Part shown: piece after piece, positions 43,001 through 53,007 of the stretch
How positions within the stretch are numbered: position 1 is the first letter of the stretch
Layout of the letters: each line of letters starts with the position of its first letter
NCBI RefSeq assembly: GCF_051014445.1
Contig: NW_027488366.1
Span: forward strand, 10,744,001 to 10,808,000
Length of the DNA stretch: 64,000 nt
Reading direction: 5' to 3'
Source: Colletes latitarsis
Taxonomy: Eukaryota > Arthropoda > Insecta > Hymenoptera > Colletidae
The notes under the pieces: model-generated
What the model was told of the DNA's origin: nothing
Databases searched by the model: none
What the model saw: only the letters and a program-made list of their open reading frames with translations
Made by a program: the position numbers and the translations under genes

Positions 43001-44719
43001 ATCCTCTAAAATATTAATCGAAACTAGGTTTAATTGACTGTTTCGGTGTGGAACGTAATTATTACGTGATCCAAACCAGAAAAAACCCAGGATCTGGCCA
43101 ACAAGTATGCGAAAAATGCGAAAGTACGGGCCAGATGAGGGCCAATCCCAGACCTAACCGAGACATAACCAGCGTTGTCCTCTAAAATACTATTCGGAAC
43201 TAGCTTCTATTGACTGTTTCAGTGTGGTACCACATTACTACGTGATCCAAACCAGAAAAAGCCCAGGATCTGGCCAACAAGTATGCGAAAAATGCGAAAG
43301 TACGGGCCAGATGAGGGCCAATCCCAGACCTAACCGAGACATAACCAGCGTTGTCCTCTAAAATACTATTCGGAACTAGCTTCTATTGACTGTTTCAGTG
43401 TGGTACCACATTACTACGTGATACAAACCAGAAAAAGCCCAGGATCTGGCCAACAAGTATGCGAAAATGCGAAAGTACGAGCCAGATGAGGGCACATCCC
43501 AGACCTAACCAAGACATAACCGGCGTTATCCTCTAAAATATTAATCGCAACCAGGTTTAATTGACTGTTTCAGTGTGGTACCACATTACTACGTGATACA
43601 AACCAGAATAAGGCCAGGATATGGCCAACAAGTATGCGAAAAATGCGCAGGTACGAGCCAGATGAGGGCAAATCCCGGATCTAACCAAGATATAACCGGC
43701 GTTATCCTCTAACATATTAAACGAAACCAGGTTTAATTGGCTGTTTCGGTGTGGAACGTCATTATTACGGGATCCAAAACAGAAAAAACCCAGCATCTGG
43801 CCAACAAATATGCGAAAAACGCGAAAGTATGGGCCAGATGATTGCAAATACCAGAACTAACCCAGACATAGCCAGCGTTATCCTCTAAAATACTATTCGG
43901 AACCAGCTTCTATTGACTGTTTCAGTGTGGTACCACATAACTACGTGATCCAAATCAGCAAAAAGCCTAGGATCTGGCCAACAAGAATGCAAAAATGCGA
44001 AAGTACGGGCCAGATGAGGGCAAATCCCAGACCTAACCGAGATATAACCGGCGTTATCCTCTAAAATATTAATCGCAACCAGGTTTAATTGACTGTTTCG
44101 GTGTGGAACCTCATTACTACGGGATCCTAACCAGAAAAAACCCAGGATCTGGCCAATAAATATGCGAAAAACGCGAAAGTATGGGCCAGATGATTGCAAA
44201 TACCAGAACTAACCCAGACATAGCCAGCGTTATCCTCTAAAATACTATTCGGAACCAGCTTCTATTGACTGTTTCAGTGTGGTACCACATTACTACGTGA
44301 TCCAAATCAGCAAAAAGCCTAGGATCTGGCCAACAAGAATGCAAAAATGCGAAACTACGGGCCAGGTGAGGGCAAATCCCAGACCTAACCGAGACATAAC
44401 CAGCGTTATCCTCTAAAATATTAATCGCAACCAGGTTTAATTGACTGCTTCGGTGTAGTACCGCATTACTACGTGATACAAACCAGAAAAAGGCCAGGAT
44501 CTTGCCAATAAGTAAGCGAAAATTGCGAAAGTACGAGCCAGATGAGGGCAAATCCCAGACCTAACCGAGACATAACCGGCGTTATCCTCTAAAATATTAA
44601 TCGCAACCAGGTTCAATTGACTCTTCCGGTGTGGAACCTCGTTACTACGGGATCCTAACCAGAAAAAACCCAGGATCTGGCCAACAAATATGCGAAAAAC
44701 GCGAAAGTATGAGCCAGAT

Positions 44720-47554
44720 GATTGCAAATACCAGAACTAACGCGGGAATAGCCAGCGTTGTCCTCTAAAATACTATTCGGGTCCAGCTTCTATTGACTGT
44801 TTCAGTGTGGTACCACATTACTACGTGATCCAAAACAGAAAAAGCCCAGGATCTGGCCAACAAGTATGCGAGAAATGCGAAGGTACGAGCCAGATGAGGG
44901 CAAATCCCAGACCTAACCGAGATATAACCGGCAATATCCTCTAAAATATTAATCGAAACTAGGTTTAATTGACTGTTTCGGTGTTGAACGTAATTATTAC
45001 GTGATCCAAACCAGAAAAAACCCAGCATCTGGCCAACAAGTATGCGAAAAAAGCGAAAGTATGAGCAAGATGATTGCAAATACCAGAACTAACCCAGACA
45101 TAGCCAGCGTTATCCTCTAAAATACTATTCGGAACCAGCTTCTATTGACTGTTTCAGTGTAGTACCACATTACTACGTGATACAAACCAGAAAAAGGCCA
45201 GGATCTGGCCAACAAGTATGCGAGAAATGCGAAAGTACGAACCAGATGAGGGCAAATCCCAGACCTAACCGAGACAAAACCGGCGTTATCCTCTAAAATA
45301 TTAATCGCAACCAGGTTTAATTGACTGTTCAGGTGTGGAACCTCATTACTACGGGATCCAAACCAGAAAAAACCCAGCATCTGGCAAACAAGTATGCGAA
45401 AAAAGCGAAAGTATGAGCCAGATGATTGCGAATACCAGAACTAACCCAGACATAACCAGCGTTATCCTCTAAAACACTAATCGGAACCAGCTTTTATTGA
45501 CCGTTTCAGTGAGGTACCTCATTACTACGTGGTCCAAACCAGAAAAAACCCAGCATCTGGCCAACAAGTGGGCGAAAAAAGCGAAAGTATGAGCAAGATG
45601 ATTGCAAATACCAGAACTAACCCAGACATAACCAGCGTTATCCTCTAAAACACTAATCGGAACCAGCTTTTATTGACTGTTTCAGTGTGGTACCACATTA
45701 CTGCGTGATCCAAACCAGAAAAAGCCCAGGATCTGGCCAACAAGTATGCGAAAAATGCGAAAGTACGGGCCAGATGAGGGCAAATCCCAGACCTAACCGA
45801 GACATAACCAGCGTGATCCTCTAAAATACTATTCGGAACTAGCTTCTATTGACTGGTTCAGTGTGGTACCACATTACTACGTGATACAAACCAGAAAAAG
45901 CCCAGGATCTGGCCAACAAGTATGCGAAAAATGCGAAAGTACGAGCCAGATGAGGGCAAATCCCAGACCTAACCGAGACATAACCGGCGTTATCCTCTAA
46001 AATATTAATCGCAACCAGGTTTAATTGACTGTTTCGGTGTGGAACCTCATTACTACGGGATCCAAACCAGAAAAAACCCAGGATCTTGCCAACAAATATG
46101 CGAAAAACGCGGAAGTATGAACCAGATGATTGCAAATACCAGAACTAACGCGGGAATAGCCAGCGTTGTCCTCTAAAATACTATTCGGGTCCAGCTTCTA
46201 TTGACTGTTTCAGTGTGGTACCACATTACTACGTGATCCAAAACAGAAAAAGCCCAGGATCTGGCCAACAAGTATGCGAGAAATGCGAAGGTACGAGCCA
46301 GATGAGGGCAAATCCCAGACCTAACCGAGATATAACCGGCAATATCCTCTAAAATATTAATCGAAACTAGGTTTAATTGACTGTTTCGGTGTTGAACGTA
46401 ATTATTACGTGATCCAAACCAGAAAAAACCCAGCATCTGGCCAACAAGTATGCGAAAAAAGCGAAAGTATGAGCAAGATGATTGCAAATACCAGAACTAA
46501 CCCAGACATAGCCAGCGTTATCCTCTAAAATACTATTCGGAACCAGCTTCTATTGACTGTTTCAGTGTAGTACCACATTACTACGTGATACAAACCAGAA
46601 AAAGGCCAGGATCTGGCCAACAAGTATGCGAGAAATGCGAAAGTACGAACCAGATGAGGGCAAATCCCAGACCTAACCGAGACAAAACCGGCGTTATCCT
46701 CTAAAATATTAATCGCAACCAGGTTTAATTGACTGTTCAGGTGTGGAACCTCATTACTACGGGATCCAAACCAGAAAAAACCCAGCATCTGGCAAACAAG
46801 TATGCGAAAAAAGCGAAAGTATGAGCCAGATGATTGCGAATACCAGAACTAACCCAGACATAACCAGCGTTATCCTCTAAAACACTAATCGGAACCAGCT
46901 TTTATTGACCGTTTCAGTGAGGTACCTCATTACTACGTGGTCCAAACCAGAAAAAACCCAGCATCTGGCCAACAAGTGGGCGAAAAAAGCGAAAGTATGA
47001 GCAAGATGATTGCAAATACCAGAACTAACCCAGACATAACCAGCGTTATCCTCTAAAACACTAATCGGAACCAGCTTTTATTGACTGTTTCAGTGTGGTA
47101 CCACATTACTGCGTGATCCAAACCAGAAAAAGCCCAGGATCTGGCCAACAAGTATGCGAAAAATGCGAAAGTACGGGCCAGATGAGGGCAAATCCCAGAC
47201 CTAACCGAGACATAACCAGCGTGATCCTCTAAAATACTATTCGGAACTAGCTTCTATTGACTGGTTCAGTGTGGTACCACATTACTACGTGATACAAACC
47301 AGAAAAAGCCCAGGATCTGGCCAACAAGTATGCGAAAAATGCGAAAGTACGAGCCAGATGAGGGCAAATCCCAGACCTAACCGAGACATAACCGGCGTTA
47401 TCCTCTAAAATATTAATCGCAACCAGGTTTAATTGACTGTTTCGGTGTGGAACCTCATTACTACGGGATCCAAACCAGAAAAAACCCAGGATCTTGCCAA
47501 CAAATATGCGAAAAACGCGGAAGTATGAACCAGATGATTGCAAATACCAGAACT
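44720..47554 (+). repeat. Very recent tandem duplication of an eight-monomer unit (2 x 1408 bp)
   Basis: About 44720-46146 and 46128-47554 are copies in direct tandem, offset by exactly 1408 bp (8 x 176). Rare variants are shared at the same offset: AACAAGTGGGCG at about 45564 and 46972, GTGTTGAACGTAATTATT at about 44982 and 46390, and TATTGACTGGTTCAG. Conceptual translations across the two copies are identical, and I noticed no difference in the core. At the left edge the copies differ by two bases (CGCGAAAG versus CGCGGAAG; GAGCC versus GAACC). The right edge is placed where AACTAACGCGGG in one copy becomes AACTAACCCAGA in the next. Confidence 0.9.
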
Positions 47555-48252
47555 AACCCAGACATAGCCAGCGTTATCCTCTAAAATTCTACTCGGAACC
47601 AGCTTCTATTGACTGTTTCAGTGTGGTACCACATTACTACGTGATACAAACCAGAATAAGGCCAGGATATGGCCAACAAGTATGCGAAAAATGCGAAACT
47701 ACGGGTCAGGTGAGGGCAAATCCCAGACCTAACCGAGACATAACCAGCGTTATCCTCTAAAATATTAATCGCCACCAGGTTTAATTGACTGTTTCGGTGT
47801 AGTACCGCATTACTACGTGATACAAACCAGAGAAAGGCCAGGAACATGCCAATAAGTATGCGAAAATTGCGGAAGTACGGGACAGATGAGGGCAAATCCC
47901 AGACCTAACCGAGAAATAACCGGAGATATCCTCTAAAATATTAATCGAAACCAGGTTTAATTGACTGTTTCAGTGTGGTCCCACATTACTACGTGATCCA
48001 AAGCAGAAGAAGCCCAGGATCTGGCCAGCAAGTATGCGGAAAATGCGAAAGTACGAGCCGGATGAGGGCAAATCCCAGACCTAACCGAGACATAACCGGC
48101 GTTATCCTCTAAAATATTAATCGCAACCAGGTTTAATTGACTGTTTCGGTGTGGAACCTCGTTACTACGGGATCCTAACCAGAAAAAACCCAGGATCTGG
48201 CCAACAAATATGCGAGAAATGCGAAAGTACGAGCCAGATGAGGGCAAATCCC

Positions 48253-49249
48253 AGCCCTAACCGAGACATAACCGGCTTTATCCTCTAAAATATTAATCGC
48301 AACCGGAATTAATACCCTGTTCGGTGTGGTACCACATTACTACGTGGTCCGAGCCAGAAAAAGGCCAGGATCTGGCCAACAAGTACGCGAAAAATGCGAA
48401 GGTACGAGCCAGATGAGGGCAAATCCCAGACATAACCGAGATATAACCGGCGTTATCCTCTAAAATACTATTCGGAACCAGCTTCTATTGACTGTTTCAG
48501 TGTGGTACCACATTACTGCGTGATACAAACCAGAAAAAGCCCAGGATATGGCCAACAAGTATGCGAAAAATGCGAAAGTACGGGCCAGATGAGGGCAAAA
48601 CCCAGACCTAACCGAGACATAACCCGCGTTATCCTCTAAAATATTAATCGCAACCAGGTTTAATTGACTGATTCGTTGTGGTAGCGCATTACTACGTGAC
48701 ACAAACCAGAAAAAGCCCAGGATCTTGCGAACAAGTATGAGCCAGATGATTGCAAATACCAGAACTAACCGAGACATAACCTGCGTTATCCTCTAAAATT
48801 TTAGTCGCAACCAGGTTTAATTGACTGTTTCAGTGTGGTACCACATTACTACGTGATCCTAACAATAGAAAAACACAGGATCTGGCCATTCAAGTATGCG
48901 AAAAATGCGAAAGTACGGGCCAGATGAGGGCAAATCCCAGACCTAACCGGGATATAACCGGCAATATCCTCTAAAATATTAATCGAATCCGGGTTTAATT
49001 GACTGTTTCGGTGAGGTATGCCATTATTACGGGATACAAACCAGGAAAAACCCAGGATCTTGTCAACAAGTATGCGAAAAATGCGAAAGTTCGAGCCAGA
49101 TGAGGACAAATCCCAGACCTAACCGAGACATAACCGGCGTTATCCTCTAAAATATTAATCGCAACCAGGTTTAATTGACTGTTTCAGTGTGGTCCCACAT
49201 TACTACTTGGTCCAACCCAGAAAAAGGCCAGGATCTGGCCAACAAATAT
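48253..49249 (+). repeat. Uninterrupted paralogue of the retrotransposon insertion sites
   Basis: This family-B segment matches 51934-52462 at a constant offset of 3681 bp, then continues into 58453-58934 at an offset of 9686 bp. The jump of 6005 bp equals copy 1 (5990 bp) plus its 15-bp target duplication. The unfilled target, AACCGAGACATAACC followed by TGCGTTATCC, is at 48767-48781. The position matching the copy 2 junction is 49249, within AACAAATATGCG. About eight substitutions in 520 bp separate the left-flank paralogues. The duplication probably extends left to about 47580, matching 51085, with a one-monomer difference. Confidence 0.9.
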
Positions 49250-52200
49250 GCGAAAAATGCGAAAGTACGGATCAGATGAGGGCAAATCCCCGACCTAACC
49301 GAGACATAACCAGCGTTATCCTCTAGAATATTAATCGCAACCAGATTTAATTGACAGTTTCGGTGTAGTACCGCATTACTACGTGATACAAACCTGAAAA
49401 AGGCCAGGATCTTGCCAATAAGTATGCGAAAATTGCGGAAATACGTGACAGATGAGGGCAAATCCCAGACCTAACCGAGAAATAACCGGAGTAATCCTCT
49501 AAAATATTAATCGCAACCAGGTTTAATTGACTGTTTCGGTGTGGAACCTCATTACTACGGGATCCTAACCAGAAAAAACCCAGGATCTGGCCAACATATA
49601 TGCGAAAAACGCGAAAGTATGAGCCAGATGATTGCAAATACCATTACTAACCCAGACATAGCCAGCGTTATCCTCTAAAATACTATTCGGAACCAGCTTT
49701 TATTGACTGTTTCAGTGTGGTACCACATTACTACGTGATCCTAACAATAGAAGAACACAGGATCTGACCATTCAAGTATGCGAAAAATGCGAAAGTGCGG
49801 GCCAGATGAGGGCAAATCCCAGACCTAACCGAGATATAACCGGCACTATCCTCTAAAATATTAATAGAAACCAGGTTTAATTGACTGTTTCGGTGTGGAA
49901 TGTCATTATTACGGGATCCAAACCAGGAAAATCCCAGGATCTGGCCAACAAGTATGCGAAAAATGCGAAAGTACGAGCCAGATGAGGGCAATTCCCAGAC
50001 CTAACCGAAACATAACCAGCGTTATCCTCTAAAATACTAATCGGGACCAACTTTTATTGACTGTCTCAGTGTGGTACCACATTACTACGTGATCCGAACC
50101 AGAAAAAGCCCAGGATCTGGCCAACAAGTATGCGAGAAATGCGATTGGTACGAGACAGATGAGGGCAAATTCCACCCCTAACCGAGACATAACCGGCGTT
50201 ATCCTCTAAAATATTATTCGCAACCAGGTTTAATTGACTGTTTCGGTGTGGCACCTCATTACTACGGGATCCAAACCAGAAAAAACCGAGCATCTGGCCA
50301 ACAAGTATGCGAAAAAAGCGAAAGTATGAGCAAGATGATTGCAAATACCAGAACGAACCCAGACATAACCAGAGTTATCCTCTAAAATACTATTCGGAAC
50401 CAGCTTTTATTGACTGTTTCAGTGAGGTACCTCATAACTACGTGATACAAACCAGAAAAAGGCCAGGATCTGGCCAACAAGTATGCGAAAAATGCGAAAG
50501 TACGAGCCAGATGAGGGCAAATCCCAGACCTAACCGAGACATAAACGGCGTTATCCTCTAAAATATTAATCGCAACCAGGTTTAATTGACTGTTTCAGTG
50601 TGGTCCCACATAACTACTTGGTCCAAGCCAGAAAAAGGCCAGGATCTGGCCAACAAGTATGGGAAAAATGCGAAGGTACGAGCCAGATGAGGGCAAATCC
50701 GAGACCTAACCGAGATATAACCGGCGTTATCCTCTAAAACACTAATCGGAACCAGCTTTTATTGACCGTTTCAGTGAGGTACCTCATTACTACGTGGTCC
50801 AAACCAGAAAAAACCCAGCATCTGGCCAACAAGTATGCGAAAAAAGCGAAAGTATGAGCAAGATGATTGCAAATACCAGAACTAACCCAGACATAACCAG
50901 CGTTATCCTCTAAAACACTAATCGGAACCAGTTTTTATTGACTGTTTCACTGTGGTACCACATTACTACGTGATCCAAACCAGAAAAAGCCCAGGATCTT
51001 GCGAACAAGTATGCGAGAAACGCGAAAGTACGGGCCAGATGAGGGCAAATCCCAGAACTAACCGAGACATAACCTGCGTTATCCTCTAAAATACTAATCG
51101 GAACCAGCTTCTGTTGACTGTTTCAGTGTGGTACCACATTACTGCGTGATCCAAATCAGCAAAAAGCCTAGGATCTGGCCAACAAGAATGCAAAAATGCG
51201 AAACTACGGGCCAGGTGAGGGCAAATCCCAGACCTAACCGAGACATAACCAGCGTTATCCTCTAAAATATTAATTGCCACCAGGTTTAATTGACTGTTTC
51301 GGTGTAGTACCGCATTACTACGTGATACAAACCAGAGAAAGGCCAGGAACTTGCCAATAAGTATGCGAAAATTGCGGAAGTACGAGACAGATGAGAGCAA
51401 ATCCCAGACCTAACCGAGAAATAACCGGAGTTATCCTCTAAAATATTAATCGAAACCAGGTTTAATTGACTGTTTCAGTGTGGTCCCACATTACTACGTG
51501 ATCCAAACCAGAAGAAGCCCAGGATCTGGCCAGCAAGTATGCGAAAAATGCGAAAGTACGAGCCGGATGAGGGCAAATCCCAGACCTAACCGAGACATAA
51601 CCGGCGTTATCCTCTAAAATATTAATCGCAAACAGGTTTAATTGACTGTTTCGGTGTGGAACCTCGTTACTACGGGATCCTAACCAGAAAAAACCCAGGA
51701 TCTGGCCAACAAATATGCGAAAAACGCGAAAGTATGAGCCAGATGATTGCAAATACCAGAACTAACCCAGATATAGCCAGCGTTATCCTCTAAAATACTA
51801 TTCGGGTCCAGCTTTTATTGACTGTTTCAGTGTGGTACCACATTACTACGTGATCCAAAACAGAAAAAGCCCAGGATCTGGCCAACAAGTATGCGAGAAA
51901 TGCGAAAGTACGAGCCAGATGAGGGCAAATCCCAGCCCTAACCGAGACATAACCGGCTTTATCCTCTAAAATATTAATCGCAACCGGGATTAATACCCTG
52001 TTCGGTGTGGTACCACATTACTACGTGGTCCGAGCCAGAAAAAGGCCAGGATCTGGCCAGCAAGTACGCGAAAAATGCGAAGGTACGAGCCAGATGAGGG
52101 CAAATCCCAGACCTAACCGAGATATAACCGGCGTTATCCTCTAAAATACTATTCGGAACCAGCTTCTATTGACTGTTTCAGTGTGGTACCACATTACTGC

Positions 52201-52447
52201 GTGATACAAACCAGAAAAAGCCCAGGATCTGGCCAACAAGTATGCGAAAAATGCGAAAGTACGAGCCAGATGAGGGCAAAACCCAGACCTAACCGAGACA
52301 TAACCCGCGTTATCCTCTAAAATATTAATCGCAACCAGGTTTAATTGATTGATTCGTTGTGGTACCGCATTACTACGTGACACAAACCAGAAAAAGCCCA
52401 GGATCTTGCGAACAAGTATGAGCCAGATGATTGCAAATACTAGAACT

Positions 52448-52462
52448 AACCGAGACATAACC
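52448..52462 (+). repeat. Target-site duplication, left copy (retrotransposon copy 1)
   Basis: The 15-bp sequence AACCGAGACATAACC lies directly next to the poly(T) end of the element and recurs at 58453-58467. If the first T of the poly(T) run is target DNA, the duplication is 16 bp. This is the expected product of target-primed reverse transcription with staggered cuts. Confidence 0.95.
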
Positions 52463-52490
52463 TTTTTTTTTTTTTTTTTTTTTTTTTTTT
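52463..52490 (-). other. Poly(A) tail of retrotransposon copy 1
   Basis: An uninterrupted run of 28 T on the plus strand marks the 3' end of the minus-strand element. One T could belong to the target. Its purity, with no interrupting base, fits a young insertion. Confidence 0.95.
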
Positions 52491-52516
52491 GTCGTGGGGA
52501 AAATCTTCGAAAGACT

Positions 52517-52548
52517 CCCTCCCACCTCCTTGGGGAGAGGTGGGAGGG
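52517..52548 (-). promoter_or_regulatory. 3'-terminal hairpin next to the poly(A) tail
   Basis: A perfect 12-bp inverted repeat, CCCTCCCACCTC against GAGGTGGGAGGG, with an 8-base loop. It starts 27 bases inside the poly(A) junction. Its position suggests a role in positioning the RNA 3' end for target-primed reverse transcription; this is inference. The same hairpin is present in copy 2 at 58998-59029. Confidence 0.75.
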
Positions 52549-52632
52549 GTGTGTGGGATTCCCCGCGCCAGTACAACGACAGGCGCGGGACCTACCCACT
52601 AAAAACCCCACGGTGACCCTTCGGCACGCTTT

Positions 52633-52678
52633 GGGAGGATACCGGGAATCGCTCGAAGCATTCGTCCGGTATCCTCCC
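52633..52678 (-). promoter_or_regulatory. Long perfect hairpin in the 3' UTR
   Basis: Arms 52633-52645 (GGGAGGATACCGG) and 52666-52678 are perfectly complementary over 13 bp. The 20-base loop can itself pair GAAT with ATTC at its ends. Copy 2 keeps both arms intact (59114-59126 with 59147-59159) and differs by one loop base, G to T. The sample is too small to show selection on pairing. Confidence 0.75.
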
Positions 52679-52893
52679 CGTGCCCGCGCTTTCGCGCCCA
52701 TCCCCCGGGGGGACAATCGGTCCCCCCAGTAGACACACTGCCTCATAGCGGCGGGACGGGGCCACTCCATCCCGCCGCTATCCGTCCCGGGGCCGCGTTT
52801 AGTGGCGTCTGCGAGCCCCAACTCGCAACCGCCCGCGACCCCGTTTCCACCCCTCGGCGGCCGGGCGTTCATGGCCGCACCAGACCGCCGAGG

Positions 52894-52950
52894 GTGCCTC
52901 CCCTTGCGTCGGACCGGTAGGGGGAGGCACTCCTACCCCCAACCGGTCCG
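52894..52950 (-). promoter_or_regulatory. Possible H-type pseudoknot in the 3' UTR
   Basis: Two perfect stems interlock. Arms 52894-52903 (GTGCCTCCCC) and 52921-52930 pair over 10 bp. Arm 52910-52918 (CGGACCGGT), inside the loop of the first stem, pairs over 9 bp with 52942-52950 outside it. The geometry is that of an H-type pseudoknot, although TAGGGGG and CCTACCCCC nearby offer an alternative fold. The same sequences occur in copy 2 at 59375-59431. Confidence 0.6.
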
Positions 52951-53007
52951 ACCCGGCGCCGCCTGGCGGGAGGAGGGTCCCCTCAGGACCCCCCCCCCCA
53001 GCCTAGG

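Larger units (their letters stand above)
33446..52462 (+). repeat. 176-bp satellite array, family B
   Basis: About 108 monomers, same length, orientation and phase as family A but a different consensus. Diagnostic changes are: GGATCTGGCCAACAAG after the A-run, TATGCGAAAAATGCG, GCCAGATGAG in place of CTGATGAG, AACCGAGACATAACC, and ATTAATCGCAACC, ACTATTCGGAACC or CACTAATCGGAACC in place of ATTGATCGAAACC. Several subtypes alternate, producing a strong 352-bp (two-monomer) period, for example across 34728-35746. The array is broken at 52462 by a retrotransposon and resumes at 58468. Confidence 0.95.
52491..53007 (-). promoter_or_regulatory. Structured 3' UTR of retrotransposon copy 1
   Basis: 517 bp between the ORF2 stop and the poly(A) tail, with no conserved ORF. 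It holds at least four perfect hairpins and a possible pseudoknot: 52517-52528 with 52537-52548 (12 bp), 52633-52645 with 52666-52678 (13 bp), 52707-52714 with 52720-52727 (8 bp), 52746-52756 with 52770-52780 (11 bp), and the pair at 52894-52950. It also has an 11-base C-run at 52989-52999. In R1- and R2-type elements the 3' UTR RNA is recognised by the element's own reverse transcriptase; that role is inferred here. Copy 2 has the same elements with about four substitutions and a C-run two bases longer. Confidence 0.8.

Noticed and set aside
48660..48690. Possible CENP-B box (TTCGTTG) in a family-B monomer
   Set aside because: TTCGTTGTGGTAGCG lacks the required A and CGGG positions and occurs in only a couple of monomers.
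33672..51752. Minus-strand ORFs of 79-144 codons with repeated products in family B
   Set aside because: Same cause: family B happens to lack stops in one minus frame over nearly two monomers. The satellite itself does not change orientation, and the ORFs track the 352-bp period.
52141..52872. 243-codon minus-strand ORF running from the element 3' UTR through the poly(A) tail into satellite
   Set aside because: It crosses the insertion junction and contains a poly-lysine run that is simply the translated poly(A). It is an accident of the insertion. The same applies to the ORF at 58889-59353.
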